64,000 bases of DNA, from assembly GCA_963682175.1 (NCBI GenBank), contig OY821779.1, positions 1,438,501 through 1,502,500 of the forward strand, given 5' to 3'. The position numbers and the translations under genes are program-made. The DNA comes from Triglochin maritima. Taxonomy: Eukaryota > Streptophyta > Magnoliopsida > Alismatales > Juncaginaceae. Below the pieces are notes generated by a model. It ran no database searches, was not told the DNA's origin, and worked only from the letters and a program-made list of their open reading frames with translations. This document shows, in pieces, positions 1-11,706 of this stretch. The stretch's first letter is position 1. Every line of letters begins with the position of its first letter.

Positions 1-847
1 ATAGCAGGTGCATCACGGGTGGACTGTGATTTTTAAATTTTTTGTCGTTGTATTTGTATTCTTTACGTATGTTAGGTGTGCCTAATATCTAATTCCTTCA
101 CTAATAACATAGATTTAGATTGCAATGATTTCGATAAGATTACTAGTACCATCACAAAATTGTACATAAAGCAACACACCATGGTGTCTTCAATAATGAC
201 AGTTTCTTAATTATTTTTGTATCGGCACTAAATTCCATGATGCAATCTACTTTGTCGGGATAAAAGTACTAAATAAGTGGGTACCAAAGTTCTAGAGAGC
301 AAAATAATTTGTTACAATAGTTGAGAGTAGTAATAAGAAATTTGTGGTTTTCACATGCTCCAAATTGATAGTAAAACTGGAGGGAAAACTCTATTAAACT
401 AAACTTCGAAAATGGTAAAGGCAATAAAATGTTATGTGAGCAAATAGAGAATAAATGAAGAATATATAATGTTCAGTTTATGGTTATGCAAGAATAAGTA
501 TGATGTATATCACCTTTACAGAGAATATGCATGAAGAAATGCCAGTTGTTTTCAGATGGCAAGAAACTGAAGTAGCTCCCATGTTGTTTTCAATCATCAC
601 CATTTCCTTCAAACTCACCTATCCATCTTACCAATTTAATAGTGCCACGCCTTCCCAATTCAGATTCTTATGTTGCTTTCTTCTGCAAGGTGGGCTGTCT
701 ATTTTCTTCATTTTATTTTCCAATGTGGGAATGACTATAACAAGGACATTTTGCTTGAAACTGTGGAAGGAGTTGTTAGGCCTTCACCAATCTGGAACAA
801 ACCATGCAGCAGTTATGACTTCTGTTCACTAAACAAAGTCATGTTTT
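1..847. other. Upstream region of the DUF1666 gene; no gene recognised
   Basis: AT-rich sequence with no recognisable protein family, RNA gene or transposon end. Two short overlapping open frames between 500 and 996 do not carry into the downstream exons in phase and look like chance frames. The last few hundred bases probably hold the promoter and 5' leader of the gene starting at 848. Confidence 0.4.
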
Positions 848-3549
848 ATGATCCTGAAAGAGAAATTGGTTCTGTGCTCAATGATGTCTCTGATCATTGC
901 TTGTTTCTGGGTTTTTACCACGTTTCTGCTTCTTATTGGCTTCGTCAAACATCTATTTTTCAGGTTAGTGACCAGCTCAATTATTCTATAACATGACCTT
1001 TTTTTTTCTTTTGGTAGTTTTTATAAATTTAATGGTCTTCCAGAAGCAAAGATGGTCATAATCCTCAAACAAGTAATGTTATTACTCCTTTAGTTGGACT
1101 TCAGACTTCAGACCAAATTGTCGATGAAATTAGATTTGAGAAGTTAGATGATTATAGTGTTCAAGATGAGAAAGAGACTCCACAATTTGAATTCAAGTTT
1201 CAGATTCCTGAAAATTGCAAAATGGAAGAGAAAGGACCCTCGGGTGACAATGTTAGTATGTATCAATTCTCTCATGGGAAAGAAGTCTATGGATTCGTCG
1301 AAGAACAAAGATCTTCGACGTTCCTCATTCAAGAATCTTATGTTGGAAAACACCCGCCGGAATTCTTACCAATAGAAGAAGGTAAGAATTCAAATTTGGA
1401 GGGCACAAACTTTATCAGAAGTGAGCTAAGTGTGGTGGGCAATTTGAATTTAAGAAAGGAGAGTGACGCTAATACTGAAATTTCAAAAGAAAACGTTGAG
1501 TGTGATGAGTCTGAATTAGAATTGTCGTCCGAATCCGGTAGCACCAATGATGGGTATTCAGTAGGAGAATTGATTATTGGCTCAGAAAGTACGTCGGAGA
1601 ACGATTTTGGTAGCAATGAAGATGGCCCAAAGTTTGCTGAAGCATCCCATAATGTAGGTGAAGAATTACATGGTGAGAATCAAGAAAACTTTGTTAGTTT
1701 ACAAGAGGAAAGTAGTATAACAGGACATGAGAATGTCTTTAGAAGTGAAAATTCGTTGGAAGACTCGTTCATTCGGGTCAACTTGAAGAATTCGAAATTC
1801 AATGAACCTATCAATGTTGTCGAGCCGGGAGAGTTGAAGGCAAAAGAGGCTACACCAAACGAAAATTCGATAAATGAAGAAGCTGCTGAATCGAATAGTG
1901 ACATGCTCTGTCACATTCACGGTTCAGAAAATCCAGTTCACAAAAGGACACATGAAGAAAATCCAAAAAGACACAAAGAACATGTCGAATTGGAGCCTCT
2001 TTGGGAACACCAGAATTTAATCGAACAACTGACGATGGAGCTAAAGAAGGTGAGGGCAATTGGGCTCCCAACAATCCCTGAAGAATCCGAAAGCCCGAAA
2101 CCGATTGAGGAACTAAAGGAGTGGAAAATGGATGCCGATTTCCTGCAAGAAGATCCACTCGATGAGCTGCAAATGTGCTACAAGAATTACAGAGAACGAA
2201 TGCGGAAATTCGACATTTTGAATTTCCAAAAGATGTACGCGATCGGTAAGCTTAAGTTCTGTTTTAATGATTGACAAAAGTTGTTTAAGCAACAAATTGC
2301 CAACTAGAGTTGTTAAATTTTGTAGGATTTCTCCAGCTCAAGGATCCACTTCAGCTAATGGGCTCCCCTAAACAAACGATTGGGTCTCTTTTCGTGAACC
2401 GTCGGAGGAAATCGACCGATGATCCTTCCGAGAAGCTTGTCAGGGAGCTACAGAGTAACTTAGAGACCGTGTATGTTGCTCAGGCGTGCCTCTCATGGGA
2501 ATTTCTTCGATGGCAGTACGAAAAATTCAAAGACATTTTGAAATCCAAGAACTCGGAAGACAAGAAATTGTACAACAAAGTGGCCGAAGAATTTCAGCAG
2601 TTCCAAGTGGTGATGCAGAGGTTCTTAGAGAATGAACCATTTCAAGGAGACAGAGTTCATAATTACGCGAAATGGCGTTGCGTTCTCCGGAATCTACTTC
2701 AAGTTCCACTCGTAAAAGGTAATGTCGCGATCTCATTTGAAACTTGTATCCCTTTTTAAAGTGTATTAACCAAGCGAATGTAAACACACATATGCTCTGA
2801 GGAATAGTGGTGTAATTAAGAGGGGTATGATTAAAAATAAACATAACTTTGAAGTTGTTGTTACGATTCAATATGACCATTTGAGCTACCTCAGCTTGTC
2901 CAGAAACTTCAATCCTATATATATATATATGTGTGTGTGTGTGAAAAAATAAGGATGCTAAGACTAATGTTATGGTGCAGAGGATTGTTTGGAGGAGACA
3001 ATAGAAGACTTCAGAAAAGGAAACAACTTCACTACTGCTGAAACATTAAACTACATAATGGAGAAATCCATCAGAATTTTCTGGCAATTTCTCAAGTGTG
3101 ACAAAGCTGAAACTCCAGTCATCTTAAAGGGTCTGGTGGGAACTCTAGTGGAGCTCCAAAATCCAACAGATTCCCAACTGATGCTGGAAGTAGAAGCAGA
3201 TTTATACAAGGTTAGATTTGTAAATTACCGAAAACTTCATACGATAAGAGTTACAGTTTTAGTGGGCTTACTATGGTTAGATTGGATTTTGTAGAAAGAA
3301 AAGAAGCTGAAGGAGATTATGAGAGTTGGGAACTGTTTGGTGAAGAAATGGAAGAGACATCAGGTGGGGAGTTCGAATGATGATTTGTTGTTGTCACAAG
3401 TGGATGTCAAATTGGTGTCTAGAGTGCTTAAAATGGCAGGGATCACAACAGACCAACTATTATGGTGTAAGAAGAAGTTGAGCAACATTCATTTTGTTGG
3501 GAGGAAATTAGACAGAGACCCCTGTTTTTGTCTCTTTCCATGCCGATAA
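848..3549 (+). CDS. DUF1666 family protein (ribosomal protein L34Ae-annotated family), five exons
   Basis: Exons read as 848-963, 1044-2245, 2326-2718, 2981-3210 and 3295-3549. All introns are GT-AG and the phases join into 731 residues. The start at 848 was chosen because only that frame meets exon 2 in phase across the donor at 964; it also gives an N-terminal hydrophobic stretch at about residues 14-34, a likely membrane anchor. Residues of about 70-340 are acidic and low in complexity. From about 350 to the end is the conserved part, with WEHQNLIEQL, DPLDELQMCYKNYRERM, LSWEFLRWQYEK and YAKWRCVLRNLLQVPL, which I recognise as the plant DUF1666 domain. Family members have no established biochemical function. 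The L34Ae label is historical and there is no evidence here of a ribosomal role. The gene stands alone, and a copia element begins about 290 bases downstream. Confidence 0.85.
2916..2943. repeat. (TA)n/(GT)n microsatellite in a DUF1666 intron
   Basis: A run of alternating TA followed by GT dinucleotides inside the third intron of the DUF1666 gene, about 40 bases before the acceptor at 2980. Confidence 0.9.
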
Positions 3550-3842
3550 ATTAGTATCATATGTTTACGTATTTATACAAGAATAATGCGTATTTTGCCT
3601 TAGTTTTACTTCTTTATTGTTCGTTTTTGGGATTTTAGGGAATTCACTTGTTAGGCATATAAAAATAAGGGTGTAGTTTACACATGATTCGAATGGATAT
3701 ATTTTGTAGCATTCATATGTAATAAAACATAGACATCAAATGAGAGGACAATTTCCAATGCTCCAAGATTTTTAAGGTATAATTCCTGACCAAACCCCTC
3801 TTGAGTTCCAACATAAATTTGTCTTGGCTCTGTTCTAGCATT

Positions 3843-4784
3843 TGTTGGAATTTGGTTTATAATTATTAATACGGGAAAACAGGGAGAAACGGTCGACCGG
3901 AACTTAAGTCACGGTCGACCGATTTACTTCAGGAGCCTGGAGGCTCGGAACAGATCGAGGAACGGTCAACCGGTTCGGGGAATTCGGTCGACCGAAAACG
4001 GCCAGTAGATTTGGAGCTCGGATCTTTTGAAGATCCGGTCGACCGGTGCTGGGCACGCGGTCGACCGAAAAGTGACAGTAGACACGAGACGAAATTCAGC
4101 ACAACAATCAGTCGACCGGTGTTGGACACGCGGTCGACCGAATTCGTCCAGTAGCTTCAGGCGCTATCCAGCAGTGCCGAACGGTCGACCGGTGTTGGAC
4201 ACGCGGTCGACCGAAATTGTCCAGGAGCTTCGAGCGCTGTTCAGCAGCGCGGAACGGTCGACCGAACGATGGCAGTTACGCGAACTAACCGAAGTTCGGT
4301 CGACCGATGTGAAATTCCGGTCGACCGTTTTCAGACAGTTATGCACGATCTGAATTATTCTATGTACGATTTTAGCCCATTATAAATAGGATTTTCGGCC
4401 TAATCTTGTAACATAACATACAATCTTTATTTCCTTGAGAGAGATTAGGCTAGAGAGAGATCTAGAGTGCTTTGGGAGACGCATTGCTTCCAAATTTGTG
4501 TAATCTCGGAGACTTCTCTTGTTGGAGAAGAGCTTCAAGGAAAGGAAACCCGCAGGAGACCCCCCAAGGACGTAGGCATCTTGCCGAACCTTGTAAAATT
4601 TCATGTGTCGTGGTTTGCTTCAGGTGTGTTGATTGATTGCTTGTTATTTCCATCTTAATTGTGTTTACTTGTTGCATTGAGTTTGGGAGAGGGTCAGAAG
4701 TTATAGTTTCCGCATTCAATATTCGTTTTTCGTGGTGCGTGTAATCCGTGTCGAGTTAGTGCATCGTAGATCACCCTCCCAACA
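3843..4784 (+). repeat. 5' LTR with palindrome array
   Basis: 942 bp, TG...CA. Between about 3890 and 4330 it carries 13 copies of a GGTCGACC-type palindrome, 11 exact and 2 with one base changed. Part of this is organised as a tandem repeat of about 73-75 bp (starts near 4036, 4111 and 4184). The array lies upstream of a TATA box at 4381, so it occupies U3. The rest (R/U5) is ordinary sequence with CTCTCTAG-like and poly-pyrimidine stretches. Relative to the 3' LTR it lacks 22 bp between two palindromes near 4259. Confidence 0.93.
4381..4388 (+). promoter_or_regulatory. TATA box of the 5' LTR
   Basis: TATAAATA, about 55 bp downstream of the last GGTCGACC palindrome. The same motif is kept in the 3' LTR at 8817-8824. 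It is placed where a copia U3 promoter is expected. Transcript start not determined. Confidence 0.65.
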
Positions 4785-4786
4785 GC

Positions 4787-4798
4787 TGGTATCAGAGC
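4787..4798 (+). other. Primer-binding site (initiator tRNA-Met)
   Basis: TGGTATCAGAGC, two bases after the 5' LTR. This is the standard complement of the 3' end of plant initiator methionine tRNA used by most plant copia elements to prime minus-strand DNA synthesis. Confidence 0.95.
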
Positions 4799-4814
4799 TT
4801 TGGTTGCACTTTCG

Positions 4815-7800
4815 ATGGCGGAAGAAGCTCGGAATTTTCGGGTGGAGAAATTCACCGGGAAAGGGAACTTCTCAACATGGCAACGGAGGGTTCGTGCGTT
4901 GATGTCTCAAACGGACGGGCTATTGCTGACGTTGGATGGAGTTGAGAAGAAGCCGTCGAAGATGACCGACGAAAAGTGGGAGAGTCTGAATCTCCGGGCT
5001 ATAGGAATCATCGAGTTGTGCCTCTCGGATGATTTGCTTTTCGAGGAATCGGCGAAGACCGCGTCAGAATATTGGAAACTTCTGGAGGAGAGGTTCATGA
5101 AGAAGAACCTTAGCAACAAGTTGAATCTGAAGCGTCAACTGTACATGCTTCGGATGAAGGAGAACACACCGTTCATTGAGCATCTCTCGGTGTTCAATAA
5201 GTTGATAGCTGATCTTACTCAGCTTGAGGGCAAGATGGAGGATGTAGACAAGGCAATGTTGTTATTGACGTCGCTGCCGGACTCGTATGAGAACTTGGTG
5301 AACACGATCATATATGGCAAGGATTCGTTGGTGTTGGAGGAGGTCAAGGGCATGCTGATCTCCTACGATGCAAGGAGGAATTCTGGTAGTAACTCTTTCG
5401 AGAAGGGTGAAGGATTGATCGCAGCACCGGAAAGGGGCAGAACGAGTAACAAAGGAAGAAGCAACGGTAGGGGCCGGTCCAAATCAAAGGGGAGATCCTT
5501 TGAATGTTTTTTCTGCAAGAAGGTTGGTCACATGAAGCGTGATTGTAGGGCCTTCAAGGAGTCGCTGCAGAAAGGGAAAGACGGGTACAATTCCGCCAGT
5601 GTGGTGGAGGAGAAGAACGAAGTCGACGTTCTAACGGTATGCGCTGCAGGTATTGACAAATCATCATCTGGATGGATTTTGGATACAGGAGCATCATTTC
5701 ACATGTACCCGGATAAGGAGTGGTTCACATCCTATGAGCCACTGAAAGGAGGGATCGTTGTTATGGGCAACGATGCGCCATGCACTACCGTCAGTATTGG
5801 TTACGTACAGTTCAAGATGTTCGATGGGTGCATTCGAACGCTGACGGGTGTGCGTCACGTACCGGAGTTGAAGAAGAATCTGATTTCTCTAGGAGAGCTT
5901 GATACTCTCGGGTGGAGATGGTCCGGCGGGGACGGAAAGATTAATGTCACTCACGGGGCGATGACAGTGATAAAGGGAACCAAGGTGGGTAACTTGTATT
6001 GGATGCTCGGGAATGCAGTAGCAGGAAAAGGTGCAGCAAATGTTGCACAAGACGAAGACAGCACCGCACTTTGGCATATGAGGCTTGGTCATATGTCGGC
6101 AAAGGGTTTGTGTGAGCTACACAAACAGGGACTGCTGAAGGGTGTTAAGAGCTGCAAATTGGATTTTTGCAAGTATTTTGTCTTCGGTAAACAGCACAGG
6201 ATTCGATTCAAGACGGCTATCCACAAGACGAAGGAAATTCTGGAGTATGTGCACTCAGACGTCTGGGGACCGGCTCAGGTTCGGTCAAAAGGTGGAGCCG
6301 AATATTTCGTCACATTCATAGACGAGTTCTCAAGGAATGTATGGGTTTATTTTCTGAAAAATAAATTTGAAGTCTTTGATAAGTTTAAAGCATGGAAGGC
6401 CCAAGTAGAGAAAAGTACAGGAAAATTTGTTAAGTACTTACGGACAGATAACGGAGGTGAGTACACCTCAAGGGAGTTTGCAAGTTTCTGTGAGAAAGAA
6501 GGCGTCACGAGGCATTTCACTACACCGCGGAGTCTGGAACAAAACGACGTAGCTGAAAGGATGAACATGACACTATGTGAACGGCCAAGGAGCATGAGGC
6601 TTCATGCAAATCTGTCGAAGGATTTTTGGGCGGAAGCAGTAGATCTTGCAAGCTACTTGGTAAATATCTCACTGTCATCAGCACTTGAATTAAAGACGCC
6701 TCAGGAAGTATGGACGGGTGAGCTATTTGACTACTCGAGGCTTAGGATATTTGGATGCAAAGCCTATGCGTTGGTCGATGAGACACAACGGTCGAAGCTG
6801 GATTCGAAATCAAAGGAGTGTATATTCCTTGGTTACGATAGGGCAGTGAAAGGATATAAGCTTTGGGATCCGATGAGCAAGAAGGTACTCCTACGGAGTA
6901 ATGTGGTCTTTGATGAGACAAGTTTGCTCAAGGGCCTTGAGGAGAAAGAGCAGCAAGAGGTTCCCATGCAGGATGACGAAATTGAAGTTGGGGTCACGAC
7001 TTCAAGGGAAGAATCGAATCAAGAAGTTCAGCAGGAAACAATTGACTCACAAGTAGAGGAGGAAGCTGAGCAAGAGAGTATTGCTCAAGGAAGACAGAGG
7101 AGGATCACAAAGGCACCAGTGAGGTATGGTCACGATGATGCTAGTATTGCGTTTGCACTTGTTACCGAATGTGGGGACCCTTGCACATTCGAAGAAGCTA
7201 TTGAGCAGGAGGACAGGAACAAGTGGATGGTGGCCATGACCGAAGAGATGGAGTCTCTTCATAAGAATCAAACTTGGGAGTTAACGGAGCTTCCCAAGGA
7301 AAAGCGCGCGATTGGGTGCAAGTGGATCTTCAGGAAGAAGGAAGGGTCATCTCCTACGGAGGAGATAAAGTATAAAGCAAGGTTGGTGGCAAAAGCAGGT
7401 GGCCACACCTATTAGTGCTCACTTCAAGCTCTCGTTGAAGTGCAGCCCCTCTACTGAAAAGGAAAGGAGAGATATGGAGAGAGTTCCATATGCTAGTGCA
7501 GTGGGATCCGTTATGTATGCTATGATCTGCACTAGGCCAGACATTTCACACGCAGTTAGCCTCGTGAGTCGTTATATGGCTAACCCAGGAAAAGAGCATT
7601 GGGAAGCGTTGAAGTGGTTGTTGAGGTACCTGAAGGGAACCATGGATGTTAGCTTGAAGTTCACCAAAGATGGAGCACAAAGGCAGGTGGAGGGGTACGT
7701 TGATTCAGATTATGCTGGAGATTTGGATAGGCGGAGGTCCACAACAGGGTACGTGTTCACTTTGGGTGGAGGTCCAGTGAGTTGGAGATCGGTTCTCCAA

Positions 7801-8151
7801 CATACTACCGCGCTGTCTACGACGGAAGCGGAGTACATGGCTGTTGTCGATGCCGGGAAAGAAGCTATATGGTTGAAGGGTTTGGTTAGCTATTTGGGGA
7901 TGGAACAGAAAGTGACCAAATTGCATTGCGATAGTCAAAGTGCAATTTATCTAGCCAAGGATCAGACATTCCATTCAGGGACCAAACATATTGAAGTAAG
8001 GTACCACAGGATCCGAGAGTGGATCGAAGAAGGGCAGGTTGTTCTCCAGAAAATCGACACGAGTGAGAATCCTGCAGATATGATGACTAAGGTCGTCAAT
8101 CGGGAGAAGTTCGAGTTGTGCTCGAAGCTTCTCAATGTCCTCAGAAATTGA
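4815..8151 (+). pseudogene. copia gag-pol, broken by an internal reverse-transcriptase deletion
   Basis: The first ATG is at 4815, and the frame stays open to 7415. In order it holds a gag region (FTGKGNFSTWQRRV), a CCHC zinc knuckle (CFFCKKVGHMKRDC, about 5505-5545), an aspartic protease site (WILDTGASFHM, about 5670-5704), the GAG-pre-integrase motif (LWHMRLGH) and an integrase core (HSDVWGP, LRTDNGGEY). The integrase segment reads EQNDVAERMN, where most relatives have QQNGVAERMN. The reverse transcriptase begins (ELPKEKRAIGCKWIF), then stops at a deletion junction near 7397, after which the frame changes. RNase H follows in another frame to 8151 (VDSDYAGD, STTEAEYMA, CDSQSAIYLA). The related copy at 49561-51943 still has the missing segment, which shows what was lost. 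Confidence 0.92.
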
Positions 8152-8256
8152 GAAGGAGAAGCGCTCAGGGGGGTAGCGCTAAAGGTGCTTCTAGGAAGCA
8201 CGAAGGATGAGGAGGCAAAGAAGGCTAAGGTAACAATTCTAAACCAAGGTGTAGAT

Positions 8257-9220
8257 TGTTGGAATTTGGTTTATAATTATTAATACGGGAAAACAGGGAG
8301 AAACGGTCGACCGGAACTTAAGTCACGGTCGACCGATTTACTCCAGGAGCCTGGAGGCTCGGAACAGATCGAGGAACGGTCGACCGGTTCGGGGAATTCG
8401 GTCGACCGAAAACGACCAGTAGATTTGGAGCTCGGATCTTTTGAAGATCCGGTCGACCGGTGCTGGGCACGCGGTCGACCGAAAAGTGACAGTAGATACG
8501 AGACGAAATTCAGCACAACAATCGGTTGACCGGTGTTGGACACGCGGTCAACCGAATTCGTCCAGTAGCTTTAGGCGCTATCCAGCAGTGCCGAACGGTC
8601 GACCGGTGTTGGACACGCGGTCGACCGAAATTGTCCAGGAGCTTCGAGCGTTGTTCAGCAGCGCGGAACGGTCGACCGGCTATGGGCGAGCGGTCGACCG
8701 AACGATGGCAGTTACGCTAACTAACCGAAGTTCGGTCGACCGATGTGAAATTCTGGTCGACCGTTTTCAGACAGTTATGCACGATCTGAATTATTCTGTG
8801 TACGATTTTAGCCCATTATAAATAGGTTTTTCGCCCTAATCTTGTAACATAACATACAATCTTTATTTCCTTGAGAGAGATTAGGCTAGAGAGAGATCTA
8901 GAGTGCTTTGGGAGACGCATTGCTTCCAAATTTGTGTAATCTCGGAGACTTCTCTTGTTGGAGAAGAGCTTCAAGGAAAGGAAACCCGCAGGAGACCCCC
9001 CAAGGACGTAGGCATCTTGCCGAACCTTGTAAAATTTCGTGTGTCGTGGTTTGCTTCAGGTGTGTTGATTGATTGCTTGTTATTTCCATCTTAATTGTGT
9101 TTACTTGTTGCATTGAGTTTGGGAGAGGGTCAGAAGTTATAGTTTCCGCATTCAATATTCGTTTTTCGTGGTACGTGTAATCCGTGTCGAGTTAGTGCAT
9201 CGTAGATCACCCTCCCAACA
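8257..9220 (+). repeat. 3' LTR with palindrome array
   Basis: 964 bp and nearly identical to the 5' LTR. It holds 14 GGTCGACC-type sites in about four tandem units of 73 bp (near 8452, 8524, 8598 and 8671), so it keeps the unit partly deleted in the 5' LTR. Two sites are decayed by single transitions at the CpG (near 8525 and 8546). The TATA box is at 8817-8824. Confidence 0.93.
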
Positions 9221-9775
9221 GCATTAATTTTTGATGATTTTTTCTTAATCTCATTGTTTTTAGGTGAAATGAGACTATCATGGTGGGGTAGCCTTTGTAA
9301 TTGCACTTACACGTATAAATAGTCTGTCTCACATGAGTGGTGATCTTCATTTGACCAATGACCACCATTTCATCCCGTAATTTTCTACATCTCGACCAAA
9401 AGAGCGAAAACAAATACTTCAGTTAAACATGTTTCATTGTTATATTATATACTCAATGAAAAGTTAACAACAAAACACAAGTAGAAATAGGATGGATTTA
9501 ATTAAGGTCGACATTAGAAGAAAATGGAGACTAGCCATGTTACAGAAATATACAAACTACTCAGAATCAGATGAAAAGAACATGATACAATCTCACTACG
9601 TCAAATGTTATCATTCATTAGCAACAGCTTCCTAAACACTACAATCTTATCTAGCTAATCCCAACCCCAACAGCTAAGCTCCTACTACCGTTACACCACA
9701 GTAACATGCATCAAAACAGCAAAACTTGAGCTTAGTTGTACTGGAAGTTCAACTTGACCTAACTAATTAACCGAA
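9221..9775. other. Intergenic region between the retrotransposon and the NAC gene
   Basis: Begins with the GCATT target duplication. The rest is AT-rich and without recognisable features. On the minus strand it is the likely 3' UTR and terminator region of the NAC gene. Confidence 0.5.
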
Positions 9776-11706
9776 TCAACAGTTAAACTTGGAAGAGTTG
9801 TAACTCCCTGAGAGCTCACTTGGGCAAGAGGGTGAATCCCATGTAGTAGGGTTAGTGGTCATGGTAAAAGGCCAAGAACTAGTGCTTGTGTTATTGAAGG
9901 CATTCCTCATTGTCTCAAGGTAGAGTAGTTGATTCCTGTGAGCACTTGTAACACCCATATTGATGTTCATGGGATGTGGAAGATCACCACTAAAGCCATT
10001 GATACAACATTGTTGTTGTTGTTGTTGTTGTCCGAAGTCTATCGTACTTGTGGAGGACCGGTCGACGTCTTCGAATATCGTGGGCGGCATGTTTAGAAGC
10101 ATCGTCGCGATGTCATGCTTCAAGGTGGGAATGGAAGGGTTGGTGAACATGAAGGGTACTATGTCTTGTTGGTTTGGGATGGTGGGGGGCTTGCATGAGT
10201 GAGTTGGGTTGATGGGCTTGTAAGGGTTGGTGTCTAGGGTTGGGTAAGTAGAGGATTGTTGTTGGAATGTGTTGTTGTTGAAGTTGATTGTGGGGATTGA
10301 TGCATCTGTTGTTGTACAAGATGATGCAATGGAGAAGATATTAGAACTGGTTGCTTCGGTTAGAGGAGAAACCCAAGATTGTGACATGGTCCTTTGAACC
10401 ATGGAGTTGGTCTTCTTGAATATCCTACAAATTGCCCATGAATCCTGCAGTGATCAACAAATTAAGATGCATACCAGAGAACTATCGAAATATATCAACT
10501 ATTGTTATTAATTAATTGCAATAAAACTACGTACTAATATAGTAATATATTATATATGCTTGTAAATTAAGCATTACAATGTCAATAATTCCAATGGAAG
10601 AGTAGTACTTCTCAGTTTATTGTCATCTTCCATATGTAAGTAAGCCTTACTATGACTTTTGCATGACTTGAAGATCATACGGTACCCTTTAATTTATCTT
10701 TTATTTTTTACACACCATTATATGTTAAGAAAAATATCATCTCACATAGGTCAACTGTTATCATTTTTAAGAAAAGTGCTTTTATTTTGGAGGGCCAAAA
10801 AAAAGTTCTTCAATATGATCATTATCCCAGATAGATGTTATATCATCAGGAACTTCAAGATTTTGAAGCAAAGAAAGTTAACCATCATAATCTTTTGAAA
10901 AGAAGAAGATGTGTACGTATTTGAGTCCAAGGTTTGCTCACGTACGTTAGCCGGAATATTCCTGTCAATGGTGGTTCTCTTTGGCAATGAGGTGTCGGTG
11001 AGGGACGGAAGGCGGAATTCATGCATCATCCAGTCAGTTTTGATGCCTTTAGCAGCTCTACCTTTGTAGAAAACAAGGGACTTCTTCAGTCCAATGCACT
11101 TGCTTCCGGCCTCCGACGAGTAGATTGGCCGGTCAGTCCCGGTGGCCTTCCAAAACCCAGCTCCAGTGACCCGGTTCGGCCTCGCGCTGTTCCTGTACTT
11201 CCTGTCCCTTGGGCAATAGAAGTACCATTCTTTCTCACCAGTGGTTGCTAGTTCTGTTTAATATATCAGGATCATTAAGTAAAATAAAACCCAAATGTAC
11301 GTAGATATTTACAACAAATGCATGGTATACTGTATTCACCATGGTTTGAAAATTTTAAAATCTAAACTATGTATTGATTGATATTTGATACACACACATA
11401 TGTAAAGTACGTATAAAAAACACAAAGTTTATAGGTTTTTGATTTCATGTGGGCAAATGAATGTACTAAACTAATGATCAAACCTGGAAATTAAATAGAA
11501 ACTTGCATGGGAAACTAGTGCTTACTTGGAAGGTCCCATGGATCATATTTGTAAATATTGATCTGTCTGATAAGCTCTATGGAGAGAGGCTTCTGCTGAA
11601 CCTTCCTCTTGAGGTAAAACCCCACCAACTCCTCATCTGTTGGGTGAAACCTAAATCCCGGTAGTATCACTTCATCCATTCTCTCCACTTCACTTCTCTC
11701 ATCCAT
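9776..11706 (-). CDS. NAC transcription factor, FEZ/ANAC009-like, three exons
   Basis: Minus-strand exons are 11706-11526, 11253-10946 and 10444-9776, joining in phase to 385 residues. The full NAC DNA-binding domain is present at the N-terminus: subdomain A ([20 protein letters not shown]), B ([10 protein letters not shown]), C ([16 protein letters not shown] and [13 protein letters not shown]), D ([28 protein letters not shown]) and E ([10 protein letters not shown]). The exon 1 donor leaves one base, which completes a Lys codon as in FEZ relatives. The exon 2 donor (AAC then GTACGT) was preferred over later GT sites because it gives IPAN joined to DSWAICR, like FEZ. The C-terminal part is rich in Asn, Thr, Ser and Pro and has a short Gln run coded at about 10010-10031, typical of a NAC activation region. 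FEZ regulates root-cap stem-cell divisions in Arabidopsis; that role is only inferred here by similarity. ANAC094-like is the main alternative. Confidence 0.9.

Larger units (their letters stand above)
3843..9220 (+). mobile_element. Ty1/copia LTR retrotransposon, young but RT-deleted
   Basis: Two long direct repeats (3843-4784 and 8257-9220) begin TG and end CA. They flank a primer-binding site, a gag-pol region and the sequence GTGTAGAT just before the 3' LTR, which resembles a copia polypurine tract. The element is bounded by a perfect 5-bp target duplication GCATT (3838-3842 and 9221-9225). The pol order of protease, integrase, reverse transcriptase, RNase H places it in Ty1/copia. By eye the LTRs differ at roughly 17 bases plus one 22-bp indel, so insertion was recent. 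About 0.5 kb covering most of the reverse transcriptase, including the YVDD site, is missing, so this copy cannot be autonomous. Confidence 0.95.

Noticed and set aside
500..996. Two overlapping open frames of about 110 codons at the left edge
   Set aside because: Neither joins the DUF1666 exon 2 in phase through the donor at 964, and neither resembles a known protein. Only the frame starting at 848 fits.
3890..4330. Regularly spaced palindromes that could suggest a CRISPR-like array
   Set aside because: The setting is a plant LTR retrotransposon. Spacers are not unique, since the 73-bp units repeat too, and no cas genes exist.
3929..4353. Open frames with repeated Val-Asp-Arg and Thr-Arg-Gly peptides on both strands
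   Set aside because: They are translations of the LTR palindrome array. Similar frames occur in all the LTRs here and have no gene-like conservation.
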